Made by a program: the position numbers and the translations under genes
Shown here: piece by piece, positions 17,199 through 26,560 of the stretch
How positions within the stretch are numbered: the stretch's first letter is position 1
How the letters are laid out: the number at the start of each line of letters is the position of its first letter
NCBI GenBank assembly: GCA_031290575.1
Contig: JAITNH010000006.1
Span: 156,874-220,873 of the forward strand
Direction: 5' to 3'
DNA: 64,000 bases
Source: Endomicrobium sp.
GTDB taxonomy: Bacteria > Elusimicrobiota > Endomicrobiia > Endomicrobiales > Endomicrobiaceae
The notes under the pieces: generated by a model
The model's input: the letters and a program-made list of their open reading frames with translations, nothing else
Databases searched by the model: none
What the model was told of the DNA's origin: nothing

Positions 17199-17459
17199 AT
17201 GACAAAGAATGATATAGCGATGGCATTATCAAAAATATTAAGTTCTAAAAAAGAAGCTGATATGATTATAAATAAAGTTTTTAAAGAGATGCTACACGCT
17301 TTAAAAAGCGGAGAAAAAGTTGTTGTAACAGGTTTCGGGAGTTTTAAGATGTTTGAAACAAAAATGAAAAACGGCAGGAATCCTAAGACTGGTCAAAAAC
17401 TTTTGATTGCTCCAATGAAAAAAATAAGATTTAAACAATCAAGAGATTTTTTTGATTAA
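17199..17459 (+). CDS. HU/IHF-family DNA-binding protein
   Basis: 86 residues of the bacterial histone-like fold: an N-terminal helical dimerisation part and the beta-arm signature VTGFGSFKMFETKMKNGRNPKTGQ, with the intercalating NP pair in GRNPKTG. It bends and compacts DNA. The neighbours (a MerR-type regulator and tRNA-Pro GGG) match the ihfA-merR-tRNA-Pro order seen in several phyla, so an IHF-alpha-like identity is possible, but sequence alone does not separate it from HU. Confidence 0.9.
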   Translation: MTKNDIAMALSKILSSKKEADMIINKVFKEMLHALKSGEKVVVTGFGSFKMFETKMKNGRNPKTGQKLLIAPMKKIRFKQSRDFFD

Positions 17460-17475
17460 CAAAAGAGGTGGATAC

Positions 17476-17853
17476 GTGTTTCAAATTCAAGCGATACCAG
17501 ATAAGGAATATTTTACTATAGGCGAAGTTGCTAGAATAGCACTTGTTCCCAAATATACTTTGAGATATTGGGAAAATAGTTTTAAGCTTTTAAGACCTAT
17601 TAGGAAAACTTCAGGCCAGAGAAGATACCGTAAGGAAGAAGTAGAAATAGTTTTCAAGATAAAAGATTTGTTATATAATAAACGTTATACCATAGAAGGT
17701 GTTAAAAAATGTTTAGTTGCTGATAAACGCAAAAAAATTGTGGATTTTCGTACAGGTTTAAATTTAGAGTTAAAGCCTGCCCTTGATTCCAAATTTTTAA
17801 GAGATATAAGGGATGAGTTGCAAAGCATTTTAAAATTGCTAAAAAAATATTAA
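17476..17853 (+). CDS. MerR-family transcriptional regulator
   Basis: 125 residues. The N-terminal winged helix has the MerR signature YFTIGEVARIALVPKYTLRY followed by WENSFKLLRP and QRRYRKEEV. A coiled-coil-like tail follows, with no obvious ligand domain. I chose a GTG start at 17476 because AGAGGTG lies five bases upstream; the TTG at 17452 overlaps the HU gene and lacks this site. Such short MerR proteins next to ihfA are widespread; their target is not known to me. Confidence 0.85.
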   Translation: MFQIQAIPDKEYFTIGEVARIALVPKYTLRYWENSFKLLRPIRKTSGQRRYRKEEVEIVFKIKDLLYNKRYTIEGVKKCLVADKRKKIVDFRTGLNLELKPALDSKFLRDIRDELQSILKLLKKY

Positions 17854-17947
17854 CAAATCTGTTTGATATTTCTTTTTTTTATGTTATATGTTTTAGTTCA
17901 TATAGTTTTTGTATCGTGACGAAAGTAGTGGTTGTTATATATTCTGC

Positions 17948-18021
17948 CGGGGCGTGGCATAGCTGGTTAGTGCACTCCCTTGGGGTGGGAGAGATCGCTG
18001 GTTCGAATCCAGTCGTCCCGA
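17948..18021 (+). tRNA. tRNA-Pro (GGG)
   Basis: Acceptor CGGGGCG (17948-17954) pairs with CGTCCCG (18014-18020), discriminator A. The anticodon stem CTCCC/GGGAG holds loop TTGGGGT with anticodon GGG at 17982-17984. The T arm is GCTGG-TTCGAAT-CCAGT. The C1-G72 acceptor pair is typical of bacterial tRNA-Pro. No CCA is encoded. Confidence 0.95.
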
Positions 18022-18122
18022 TGCTTTGGTAACCCGTGTGTAAATGTAATGTTTTGATGATGAAAATTCAAATGTTGTAATTTGTCTCGTAGATACCAAA
18101 AGATAAAGGCAATAAAAATTTT

Positions 18123-18974
18123 ATGCTGGACTGTAAAAAAGTACTAAGTGATTTTATTTCATATATAGTTATAGAAAAAAACTTGGCAAAAAATACGGTT
18201 TTGGCTTATCGAAGTGATATTTTAAAATTTATTGCGTTTGCTCATAAGAATCAACTTTCTATTGAAAATGTTGAATATTGTGATATAACAGTTTTTTTGT
18301 GGGAGATAAAAACAAAAGGTCTAAAGCCAAGATCGATTTATCGTCTTATAGAATCTTTAAGATTATTTTATAAGTTTTTAAAGATAGATAATTTAATAAA
18401 GAATAATCCAATGCATTATTTTTCATCGCCAAGAGTTCCTGAAACTTTACCTGCCATACTTACTTTTGATGAAATTATAATTTTACTTAATTCTGTAAAT
18501 GCTGATAATGAAATAAGCGCAAGAAATAGAGCGATGCTTGAACTTATGTATGCTACTGGTCTTAGGGTTTCTGAACTCATGAATGTTAGATTTTCAGATA
18601 TAAGTCTACAGGACTGTTTTTTAAGGGTTGCGGGGAAAGGTTCTAAAGAAAGATTTGTTCCTTTTAGTGAAAAAGTCAAAGATTTTATTAAAATTTATCT
18701 TTCAAAAAGAAAATTAACTTTAAGCGAAAATGACTATTTATTTATTTCAAGATTTGGAAAAAAACTTTCCAGGATAGAGTTTTGGAGACAGCTTAAAAAC
18801 ATTGCTAAAACCACAAGCATTTCTAAAAATATTACGCCATACACTCTTAGGCATTCTTTTGCAATGCATCTGCTTGCAGGTGGTGCAGATATTCTATTTG
18901 TCCAAGAAATGTTAGGTCATACATCAATCGCAACAACGCAGATTTACACGCGATTCGATAATAGAAAAAAATAA
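18123..18974 (+). CDS. xerC: Tyrosine recombinase XerC/XerD-like
   Basis: 283 residues: an N-terminal SAM-like core-binding domain (about 5-95) and a C-terminal catalytic domain. By position against XerD the active-site set is R148, K172, R243, H266 and nucleophile Y275. The usual His of the HxxR box is Tyr here (Y240, in TPYTLRHSF). The protein ends eight residues after the nucleophile, shorter than usual Xer tails. It probably resolves chromosome dimers, but the altered box makes that less certain. XerC or XerD identity cannot be settled by eye. Confidence 0.85.
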   Translation: MLDCKKVLSDFISYIVIEKNLAKNTVLAYRSDILKFIAFAHKNQLSIENVEYCDITVFLWEIKTKGLKPRSIYRLIESLRLFYKFLKIDNLIKNNPMHYFSSPRVPETLPAILTFDEIIILLNSVNADNEISARNRAMLELMYATGLRVSELMNVRFSDISLQDCFLRVAGKGSKERFVPFSEKVKDFIKIYLSKRKLTLSENDYLFISRFGKKLSRIEFWRQLKNIAKTTSISKNITPYTLRHSFAMHLLAGGADILFVQEMLGHTSIATTQIYTRFDNRKK

Positions 18975-19058
18975 CACAACAATGTTAAAATACTTCATCT
19001 AGAAAATAATGGAAAGTTCCAAATAGATATTTTTATGTGTGTAGTAATTAAGATTACT

Positions 19059-19874
19059 TTAAATGATTGGCCGTAATGTTTCATTCATGCTACCCGTGCG
19101 ATATCCCAAAACATCTATAGAAACATACACAAATCCTAGTATTTTAAATTTTTTGTACACCTTCTCTCTATGGTTGCGTTTTAAAAGAATGTTTAATCCA
19201 TACTCATCAGTTTCTATACGTGCAAGATTGCCGTGAAATCGTACCCTTACTTGTTTGATACCCATGTCCAGGAGTGTTTGTTCTGCTTTATCGATCATCT
19301 TCAAATACTTAATGGTGATCTTTTCTCCATAAGGAAATCTTGATGATAAACAGGCAAAAGATTGCTTGTTCCATGTAGTTAATCCAAGTTGTCTTGAAAG
19401 TTCTCTAATTTCATTTTTATTAAGCTTTGCATAACGCAACGGGCTTTTGATGTTATGTTCAATTACTGCAATTAGCCCAGGGCGATAATCACTTTCATCA
19501 TCTATGTTTGAAGCTTCAGCTATATTATCTATCGAGTTTTCTTTAGCAATATCTTTTATTTTTAAAAATAATTCATTTTTACACAAATAACATCGATTTA
19601 TTGGATTGTGTGAAAACTCTTTAATATTTAATTCTTCAGAATTACAAATGACATGCTTTATGTTTTCTTTTTTACAGAATGTTATTGCTTCATTTAATTC
19701 ACGTTGAGGAAAGGAATAAGATTTAGCTGTAACAGCAACAGCTTTATCTCTTAATATGTCATATGCGGTTTTTAATAAAAAAGTTGAGTCAACTCCACCC
19801 GAAAATGCAACGATAAGATTATTTAAATCATGTATATATTGCTTCAAATTTTCATATTTTTGCTGTGTATTCAT
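19059..19874 (-). CDS. larE: Nickel-pincer cofactor biosynthesis sulfur transferase LarE
   Basis: 271-residue PP-loop ATP pyrophosphatase with [10 protein letters not shown] near residues 25-34. LarE adenylates the carboxylates of the pyridinium dicarboxylate mononucleotide and replaces them with thiocarboxylates. C175 in [12 protein letters not shown] matches the sacrificial cysteine (Cys176) of Lactiplantibacillus LarE. Other cysteines (C95, C98) lie in [10 protein letters not shown], and I see no C-terminal pair for a 4Fe-4S cluster, so it should be the self-sacrificing type. It overlaps larC by ATGA and is the last gene of the operon. Confidence 0.93.
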   Translation of the reverse strand: MNTQQKYENLKQYIHDLNNLIVAFSGGVDSTFLLKTAYDILRDKAVAVTAKSYSFPQRELNEAITFCKKENIKHVICNSEELNIKEFSHNPINRCYLCKNELFLKIKDIAKENSIDNIAEASNIDDESDYRPGLIAVIEHNIKSPLRYAKLNKNEIRELSRQLGLTTWNKQSFACLSSRFPYGEKITIKYLKMIDKAEQTLLDMGIKQVRVRFHGNLARIETDEYGLNILLKRNHREKVYKKFKILGFVYVSIDVLGYRTGSMNETLRPII

Positions 19875-21091
19875 TTATTGCCTTTTAAATTATTTACAAT
19901 TTCGTGAAATGGTATATTATTTATAACAGCGACCTTTGCAACATCATCATATTCGGGTTTAGATTTTTTGATATTGTAGCCTTCAGCTATTTTTATTTGT
20001 ATTTTCCCATAAGCAGTTTCATGTATTATAGTTTTACGTTTTAATGTATAGCGTTTGCAAATAGTTTTACGTACCCCAAAAGTGCTTGTATATCGTAGTA
20101 TTAATTCAGCAAAGAAATCAGATTTGTTTTCGTTACATATACATGTTAAAAGTATTCCGGGTCGATTTTTTTTCATTTGAATTGATGTTATGAATACATC
20201 TAAAGCTCCTTTTTGAGACAATATATCAATAGCAAAACCCACTGCTTCGCCCGTCATGTCATCCAAATTGCATTGCAGTTGTACTATGCATTCGTTTGTT
20301 TTAATATGACTATTTATAGTTTTTCCCAAAAATGCTCTTACGCAGTTTGGAGCATCAAAATTTTTTGCGCCCATACCGTAGCCTATTTTTTGAATTTGCA
20401 TTTTAGGCATAAGCTGAAAGTGTGTCGCAAAATATTTCAAGATAGCAGCTCCTGTGGGAGTGCATAATTCACCTTTTATATTGTTGCTAAATATTGGAAT
20501 GTTTTTTAATATAAATGCTGTTGCAGGTGCTGGAACAGCTAATGTGCCGTGCATGCAGTGTACAAAACCGCTGCCGATATTTATAGGGGAAATTATTATT
20601 TTTTGAGGGGAAATTATTTCAATTAATATGCATGTGCTTACAATATCAACAATAGCATCTAGATTTCCGATTTCATGAAAATGGATTTGTTCTATAGTTT
20701 TGCCATGTATATTTGCTTCTGCTTCTGCGATTAGTTGATATATGTTTAATGCGTTTTTTTTTACTTGTTTAGAAATATTTAAATTTGTGATAATATTTTC
20801 AATTTTATATAAATTTGTATACTTATGATTACAATCACGATATGATGCATAATTGTATTTTTTTGCTTTTTCATACAATGGCATTTCTTCTGAACCATGT
20901 ATATTTACTCTTATATGTGTTCCCACAATACCACATTTTTTAACTGTTTCCATGATAATTTTTATATCAGAAAGTCCTATAGAGTTTATTTTCTTTAAAA
21001 AATCACTCTTATTATCAACTAGCTCAAGCAATGATCCCGTTATCATATCACCAGCAGCTCCCATAGAACACTCCAAATAAAGTATTTTCAT
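19871..21091 (-). CDS. larC: Nickel insertase for the nickel-pincer nucleotide, LarC
   Basis: 406 residues, the full-length single-frame form (in Lactiplantibacillus it is split by a programmed frameshift). Landmarks are [13 protein letters not shown] at the N-terminus, [16 protein letters not shown] (about 135-150), [11 protein letters not shown] and [14 protein letters not shown]. LarC inserts nickel into the bisthiocarboxylate mononucleotide in a CTP-dependent reaction. It overlaps both larB and larE by four bases. Confidence 0.95.
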   Translation of the reverse strand: MKILYLECSMGAAGDMITGSLLELVDNKSDFLKKINSIGLSDIKIIMETVKKCGIVGTHIRVNIHGSEEMPLYEKAKKYNYASYRDCNHKYTNLYKIENIITNLNISKQVKKNALNIYQLIAEAEANIHGKTIEQIHFHEIGNLDAIVDIVSTCILIEIISPQKIIISPINIGSGFVHCMHGTLAVPAPATAFILKNIPIFSNNIKGELCTPTGAAILKYFATHFQLMPKMQIQKIGYGMGAKNFDAPNCVRAFLGKTINSHIKTNECIVQLQCNLDDMTGEAVGFAIDILSQKGALDVFITSIQMKKNRPGILLTCICNENKSDFFAELILRYTSTFGVRKTICKRYTLKRKTIIHETAYGKIQIKIAEGYNIKKSKPEYDDVAKVAVINNIPFHEIVNNLKGNK

Positions 21092-21855
21092 TTGATACTT
21101 TCCATTTTATTTATACGATTGCTAATATAACCTGCACCAAAGCCATTGTCAACATTAACGACCGAAACACCATTTACGCATGAATTTAGCATTGAGAATA
21201 GAGTTGAAAGGCCTTTAAAATTAGAACCATAACCAACACTAGTGGGTACAGCAATAATAGGACAGCTTACAAGACCGCCAACTACGCTGACAAGAGCACC
21301 TTCCATGCCTGCAACTGCTATTATAACGCGTGCATTTAGGAGAATATCATAGTGTGATAGAAGTCTGTGGATACCAGCAACACCCACATCATATAAACGT
21401 GTAACTTTATTTCCTAAAACTTCAGCTGTAACAGCAGCTTCTTCAGATACCGATATATCGCTTGTTCCACCTGATACAATTAGTATAGATCCTACTTTCT
21501 TAATTTTTTTATTGTGGTTTGCAATGGCAAGTTTGGCTATGGGATAATATTCTAAATCTATCTTTTGTTTTTTCAAAAAATCAACTGTTTGTTTAAAAAT
21601 TCTAGTTATAATGATATTGTTTACATCGTTTTCAAGCATATTTGAAATTATACCAGCGATTTGCTCTTGAGTTTTATTTTGCCCATAAATTATTTCTCCA
21701 ACGCCTTGACGGATCCCTCTATGATAATCAATATTAGCATATTTTAAATTTTTGAATGGAGCGGTTTGTAAATGCAACAAAGCATCGTCAGGAGAAATTA
21801 GCCTATTCTTGACTTTTTTTAACAATTCTAATATTTGTTTTTTTTCGTTTAGCAT
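21088..21855 (-). CDS. larB: Pyridinium-3,5-biscarboxylate mononucleotide synthase LarB
   Basis: 255 residues. The C-terminal half is AIR-carboxylase (PurE)-like, with [46 protein letters not shown] and the C-terminal VDNGFGAGY. LarB carboxylates nicotinic acid adenine dinucleotide and cleaves it, the first committed step of the nickel-pincer cofactor. The genes run nikMN-larB-larC-larE with gaps or overlaps of a few bases. Confidence 0.95.
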   Translation of the reverse strand: MLNEKKQILELLKKVKNRLISPDDALLHLQTAPFKNLKYANIDYHRGIRQGVGEIIYGQNKTQEQIAGIISNMLENDVNNIIITRIFKQTVDFLKKQKIDLEYYPIAKLAIANHNKKIKKVGSILIVSGGTSDISVSEEAAVTAEVLGNKVTRLYDVGVAGIHRLLSHYDILLNARVIIAVAGMEGALVSVVGGLVSCPIIAVPTSVGYGSNFKGLSTLFSMLNSCVNGVSVVNVDNGFGAGYISNRINKMESIK

Positions 21856-21857
21856 AC

Positions 21858-22829
21858 TTATTTATTTTTTAAATTATTTCGCAAAGCATTAACAATGTTG
21901 TTTATTATTTTGTAGGTAATATAAATGAACGTAATGCCTGTTATTCCTGCACAAAGAGTTGAAAAAAAGTAATTATTTATAAATGGGAAACAGTATCCTT
22001 TAAATAATGAAATCATTTCCTTTGATTGATTTATAAAATTATATTTTATTGCAAGTCTCTTTAAAGTATCGGGATTATTAGATGCAAAAAAGCTTGCTAA
22101 TGATACTATAACAATGGGAACCGCGATAAATATAATTGTTCTTTTATTCTTTTGAATTTCTGACAAATTATTAAATGTCTTAATCAATATTAAAGTCAGA
22201 ATGGTCTCCAACAGGACTATAATTAAATGTAAGCTCATCATATCTTCAAATATGGCTATAAATGATAGAGTATTGAAAATTGTGAGTTCAATAATGCACG
22301 AAAGCGAAGCAACTAGTATAGAGAAGCAGCATGCCCCGAAAATTGCGAAATAATAGTTTTTGTTTGATAGCACTTTGTAAACATAATAAGACAAAAAAGA
22401 ACCGATAAAAGCCATATTAAAAATATTTGCTCCAAGTGCAAGTATTCCACCGTCAGAAAAAAACAAAGACTGTAACATCAAGATGGAAGATATAATAATA
22501 AATCCTGAAAAAGGATCAGTAATAACAGATGCAAACACTCCACCTATTAAATGTGCTGATGTTGCTGGTTTTATAGGAACATTAAACATTTGCAAAGCGA
22601 ATATCCATATTGCAATATTTGCCAGTTTTTGAAAATATTTGTTTGTGTTGTCAAAACCTTCGAGCGAGTAAAGTTCAATGCCAGCGTTGCCATTATTTAA
22701 TACTAAATTTTCAACAAAAACAACTGCATTTCCAAAAACTTTATCTAGGCAATACCCAAACATCGCAAATGCCCCTACTAGTAATCCTATTGCTAAATTG
22801 TTGTTTAAAAATCCATCAGATATATGCAT
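21858..22829 (-). CDS. nikM: Nickel/cobalt ECF-type transport protein NikMN (CbiM family)
   Basis: 323 residues, mostly membrane-spanning. The N-terminus MHISDGFL is the metal-binding start of CbiM/NikM proteins (His2), and TSAHLIGGVF and DGGILALGANIFNMA are family motifs. After about residue 235 the segment NNPDTLKRLA matches the periplasmic PDGL domain of CbiN/NikN, so this is an M-N fusion. It probably imports nickel for the lar enzymes. The usual partners, the CbiQ-like T protein and the CbiO ATPase, are not in this window. Confidence 0.85.
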   Translation of the reverse strand: MHISDGFLNNNLAIGLLVGAFAMFGYCLDKVFGNAVVFVENLVLNNGNAGIELYSLEGFDNTNKYFQKLANIAIWIFALQMFNVPIKPATSAHLIGGVFASVITDPFSGFIIISSILMLQSLFFSDGGILALGANIFNMAFIGSFLSYYVYKVLSNKNYYFAIFGACCFSILVASLSCIIELTIFNTLSFIAIFEDMMSLHLIIVLLETILTLILIKTFNNLSEIQKNKRTIIFIAVPIVIVSLASFFASNNPDTLKRLAIKYNFINQSKEMISLFKGYCFPFINNYFFSTLCAGITGITFIYITYKIINNIVNALRNNLKNK

Positions 22830-22877
22830 TTATAACAAAGACACACTCTCCAAAATATTATTGTATATTAAACACCG

Positions 22878-22907
22878 ATTTTATGTTGAAGTACATAAGG
22901 TGCACAA
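22878..22907 (-). promoter_or_regulatory. Predicted promoter and possible operator of the nikMN-lar operon
   Basis: On the minus strand TTGTGC (22907-22902) and TAAAAT (22883-22878) are 18 bases apart, about 50 bases before nikMN. Between and over them lies a perfect six-base inverted repeat, TTATGT-N6-ACATAA (22881-22898), placed where a repressor would act. No match to the known NikR operator was seen. Candidate only. Confidence 0.3.
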
Positions 22908-23369
22908 CATGCTGATAATTAAATTGTACAAGCAACATAATTATTCTGATTTTACTTGCACTAAAATGTAGCTTATTTTGTTGAAAATTGCAATTTGCTT
23001 TGAGATTTTAAAAAAATAAGAATTGTTTTATTTTGATATCTTTATCTACATGTGTTAAGACGCTGAATAATGGCAAATAACTAGTATATGGCAAACCTAT
23101 TCATTTATTTGTGATGAAGATATATGTATTCTGATAAAGAAAGATATTTAAGGGCAATTTTATGAGATGTGTTATGAAAACGGAGTTATCAAATATACAA
23201 TTGTTTGTCATTTCAAATAAAAATAAAACATATGATTTATAAAAATTTGTTTTTGAAACATGGGACGAGATGTTACTTGTTATATATATAAGATTTTTAC
23301 AACCTTGATACGTTGTGAATCAAGATAGAGGAGATGTTGTCAAGAACTCAGTGTGATGAACTATCCTTC

Positions 23370-23414
23370 CTCAAATATTTTGTCTTAGAAAAATCCCAAA
23401 GCAAAATATTTGAG
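23370..23414. repeat. 13-base-pair perfect inverted repeat
   Basis: CTCAAATATTTTG (23370-23382) and CAAAATATTTGAG (23402-23414) are exact reverse complements with a 19-base spacer. It lies 73 bases downstream of the lptG stop. It lacks the T tract expected of a terminator for lptG. It could instead be a protein-binding site or the relic of a small element. Confidence 0.8.
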
Positions 23415-23486
23415 TGTTATACTGTGGAAGCGTAAGTATATAGTAAATGCAATACTGGTATTTAATCACAAGTTTTTTATAATAAT

Positions 23487-24569
23487 TCATTTTTTTATCT
23501 TAATAAGTAGATAAATGCTTATTATTAAAAATAAGATATTTGGTAGCCAAGCGGCAACAAAAGGTGACAATATAAAATTTTCACCAAGAGATCTTGTTGT
23601 TGCTTGTGTACCCCAGTAAACAAATGTTATTCCTAATGCCAATGTAAAACTTATTATTTTGTTCAGTTTTTTCATAAAACCTATTGCAAATGGGATTCCT
23701 ATCATCATAACTATAATGTGAGAAAAAGCATCTGAGCATCGTGTGTTTAAAACAATACGTGCTTTAGTTGTTGTTTGTCCTAATGTTTTTAACTGATTTA
23801 TGTGTTTCTTAAGTGTACTGAAATTCATAGTATTGTAACAGGTATGTTTTACAATAAGGTTTTCTGGTGATATATTTATGTTGAAATTGTAATCTTTAAA
23901 ATAAAATTCGTTCCAATGAATGCTACTAAAATCTCTAATAACTCCATTTTTTAAAATCCACGAACCATTTTCCCAACATGCTTTTTCGGCTAAAATAAGA
24001 TGTGTTATTTCAAATCTAGTGTTATATTTTTCTATCGTAACACCATTCATTGTATTTGTTTTGGTATTTAAGTATCTTATTGTCATTCGCATATTATTAG
24101 ATAGAGTGAATATTTGATTATTGAGATATGTTTGTGTCAAAATCTTCTTTTTTTGTATTCTTTCTTTCTTTATCATTTCACTGTATACACTTGTTTTAGA
24201 AACAACAAGTTCTCTTGCCATGAAATCAAATATTCCTATAACAATACCCATTGTGATAAATAGTGTGATAATACGCCACATATTTATCCCTAAGGATTTT
24301 ATTGCTGTTATTTCGTTTTTTTTTGATAATTCTCCAAGTGAAAACAAAAGAGCCAAAAGGGTTGCTATGGGAAGACCTTGTATAAGCCATTTAGGAAGAT
24401 TTGAAAACATGTGAAGAATTATTACGTAAAAAGAAGCTTTATGTTCCATATAAAAACTTATATGACTGAGTAATTGAGATATTATTATTATAAGTGAAAA
24501 AGCTGACAGTGCAAGTAAAAAATTTTTTGTAAAATCCCTAATAATATATCTGTAAAGAATATTTATCAT
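23487..24569 (-). CDS. lptG: LPS export ABC transporter permease LptG
   Basis: 360 residues of the LptF/LptG (YjgP/YjgQ) family: three N-terminal and three C-terminal membrane segments around a large periplasmic beta-jellyroll domain. The N-terminus MINILYRYIIRDFTKNF and the segment KKNEITAIKSLGIN are typical. LptF and LptG extract lipopolysaccharide from the inner membrane with LptB2. The frame is open further upstream, but that part lies inside lptF; the ATG at 24569 forms an ATGA overlap with the lptF stop. The F/G assignment rests on gene order. Confidence 0.88.
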   Translation of the reverse strand: MINILYRYIIRDFTKNFLLALSAFSLIIIISQLLSHISFYMEHKASFYVIILHMFSNLPKWLIQGLPIATLLALLFSLGELSKKNEITAIKSLGINMWRIITLFITMGIVIGIFDFMARELVVSKTSVYSEMIKKERIQKKKILTQTYLNNQIFTLSNNMRMTIRYLNTKTNTMNGVTIEKYNTRFEITHLILAEKACWENGSWILKNGVIRDFSSIHWNEFYFKDYNFNINISPENLIVKHTCYNTMNFSTLKKHINQLKTLGQTTTKARIVLNTRCSDAFSHIIVMMIGIPFAIGFMKKLNKIISFTLALGITFVYWGTQATTRSLGENFILSPFVAAWLPNILFLIISIYLLIKIKK

Positions 24570-25705
24570 TTTTTTAACATTCTTATAAATAAATAACTTC
24601 CAATAGCTACAAACATAAAATTTGGTAACCACATTATAATTCCAAATGGTGCGTAACCTTGCTCTCCTAAATTTACAGAAAGTGTAAGAATTATATAATA
24701 AAATAAAATAATACCTAAGCTTATTCCAAATCCAATGCCTTTTCCATTTTTTTCTGTCATTATAGCCATAGGCAAAGCAACAAGAATAAAAGCAATTGGT
24801 GCAAATCCTAAAATCCAACGAAGCCAAAAATCGCGTTCATACAATGTAAAAGGAAGGCCATGTTCTTTCGCTATCTTTATATTTTTAAATAGTTTTGGAG
24901 ATTGCATGTTTATAGGATTTAGTCTGTACGAATTGCCACCTTTGATAACATCGCGTAATGGTATAAAAAAAACATAAGTTTTAAAAGTTATGTGTGTCAT
25001 GCTATTTATATTCAAAGGTTGCGTTTCTTGCCAATATCCTTGATGAAGTATAAAACGTATAACTTTGCTATAAACTTTGACTTTTGCTGAAGAAGCCGAT
25101 ATATGCCAGGATTTTTTATAGTTTTGATTTAAAATTATCTTTTCTTTTTTACTAGCATATTTTTGTTCAAATTTATATATGCTAACCCCAGAAAGAGTAT
25201 TGTACCTATTATTAATTTTGTTTGCATATAAACGATATTCTCCTATTTTGATTATTGATTTTTCATTAAATTTGACAAGAGGGTTTTTTATTATAATTTC
25301 TTCAGATATGGAACTAAAATGAGAATTCAATGCTGGTGCTAAAAAGTGATTGAAAAACATAAGGAAAAAAGATATTATACATACAAGAATTATTATAGGC
25401 ATTGTTAATGTTTTATAATCTATACCAGAAGATTTCATGACTGTAATTTCATTATCTGCTGACAATCTTCCGTAAGCCAGCATTGTAGCAAAAAGAACAG
25501 CTGTTGGTATGGAGACTGTTAAAATATTCGGTATATAAAAAGTGAATAATTTCAGGATAATAAAGAAAGAAATGCCTTTTGAAAGAAAAAGATTTATTAG
25601 ATCAAATATTAAATTTAGAATAAGGATAATAGTAAAAACCATTATTCCCAAAAAGAAAAACCAAAAAAATTCTTTAATAATATATAAATGTAGTTTTTTT
25701 ATCAT
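24566..25705 (-). CDS. lptF: LPS export ABC transporter permease LptF
   Basis: 379 residues with the same architecture as the following lptG: N-terminal membrane helices (about 12-120, including LSADNEITVMKSSGID), a periplasmic domain, and three C-terminal helices (about 290-378). The ATG at 25705 gives the family-like start MIKKLHLYIIKEF; a GTG six codons upstream (25723) is possible. Its presence implies an outer membrane with lipopolysaccharide or a related glycolipid. Confidence 0.88.
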   Translation of the reverse strand: MIKKLHLYIIKEFFWFFFLGIMVFTIILILNLIFDLINLFLSKGISFFIILKLFTFYIPNILTVSIPTAVLFATMLAYGRLSADNEITVMKSSGIDYKTLTMPIIILVCIISFFLMFFNHFLAPALNSHFSSISEEIIIKNPLVKFNEKSIIKIGEYRLYANKINNRYNTLSGVSIYKFEQKYASKKEKIILNQNYKKSWHISASSAKVKVYSKVIRFILHQGYWQETQPLNINSMTHITFKTYVFFIPLRDVIKGGNSYRLNPINMQSPKLFKNIKIAKEHGLPFTLYERDFWLRWILGFAPIAFILVALPMAIMTEKNGKGIGFGISLGIILFYYIILTLSVNLGEQGYAPFGIIMWLPNFMFVAIGSYLFIRMLKK

Positions 25706-25896
25706 ATATTTTTGACACTTCACTCCATAAAATACATTATTATACCTTTAAATATTGTATTAATAAAGTTGTGTACTTTGATAATTCTTTGTGTTGGGGT
25801 TGTGTTATAGTGCATACTAATAGAATATGAGGGTTTTTTCATGCTTGCTGCAAACAAGAAAAACTTCATGACATGTTGAATTAACAAATAATGATT

Positions 25897-25921
25897 GCTT
25901 GATATTGTGAAAATATCAAGC
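25897..25921. repeat. Perfect 10-base-pair hairpin
   Basis: GCTTGATATT (25897-25906) and AATATCAAGC (25912-25921) flank the five-base loop GTGAA. No T tract follows on the plus strand, and only a weakly T-rich stretch follows on the minus strand. Its function is unknown. Confidence 0.7.
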
Positions 25922-26479
25922 TGTCTAGTGTGAGGTGTTACAAAACTAAAATAACTATTTAAATAAAATACCTGGAAAAAATCAAAAGGAACTATTTTAA
26001 TTTGTTAAAATTGTATAGCAGGCAAATTATACTACCGTATTAAGTTTTTGATATTTAGGTATGAAATATTTTTCTGAAATGTTGATGAAAAGTGTATATA
26101 CAACTACTTTACAACAAAAATTTCTATTTTTATGATGTTTAAACTTCATTTGGGTGTCGTTTTTTTTGTCAGGTTGGTTAGAGTGGTGATAATACTTTAA
26201 GCATAAGCCCACAGTGATACACATATTTTGCATATCAGACGAACTATTCCTCTAACAGGAAATTCACATGTTTTAATGTTTTACATTATACTATACAGCA
26301 CTAAATAATCGTTATTAGTTTGCTGGTTATTATTATATTATACACAAATACAAAAATTTTTCATAGTTAGCATTAGTGATAAATGTATGTGTGAGACAAT
26401 ATTCTGTTTTAGGTTCTTAGAGTTTATGAATTTATAACAGTTATGATACTGATATAAGTCATACAGTGTTGTCTATATT

Positions 26480-26509
26480 TTGACACTGAGTGTTAAGATT
26501 TAGTAAAAT
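26480..26509 (+). promoter_or_regulatory. Predicted promoter of the lysA-dap operon
   Basis: A perfect TTGACA at 26480-26485 and TAAAAT at 26504-26509 are 18 bases apart. The expected start, near 26516, leaves a leader of about 45 bases before the lysA ATG at 26561. Confidence 0.5.
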
Positions 26510-26560
26510 AAAAATATCAGCATCATAAGTTTTGTGGTTTTATGTGAAACAGGAGAAGAA

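Larger units (their letters stand above)
22830..23486. other. 657-base gene-poor gap between nikMN and lptG
   Basis: Neither strand has a convincing reading frame. I looked for remains of larA or of the missing transporter ATPase (Walker A, LSGGQ) and found none by eye. It contains the predicted nikMN promoter at one end and the strong inverted repeat at 23370-23414 at the other. Confidence 0.45.
25706..26560. other. Divergent intergenic region between lptF and lysA
   Basis: About 850 bases between divergent genes, long for this genome. No reading frame is convincing; the 68-codon minus ORF at 26027-26233 has neither a ribosome binding site nor family resemblance. It contains a ten-base-pair hairpin at 25897-25921 and a good lysA promoter at 26480-26509. 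It may cover an eroded gene. Confidence 0.45.

Noticed and set aside
22830..22960. Cobalamin riboswitch or NikR operator upstream of nikMN
   Set aside because: No B12-box-like sequence and no GTATGA-type half-sites were seen.
26027..26233. 68-codon minus-strand ORF between lptF and lysA
   Set aside because: No start signal or family resemblance.
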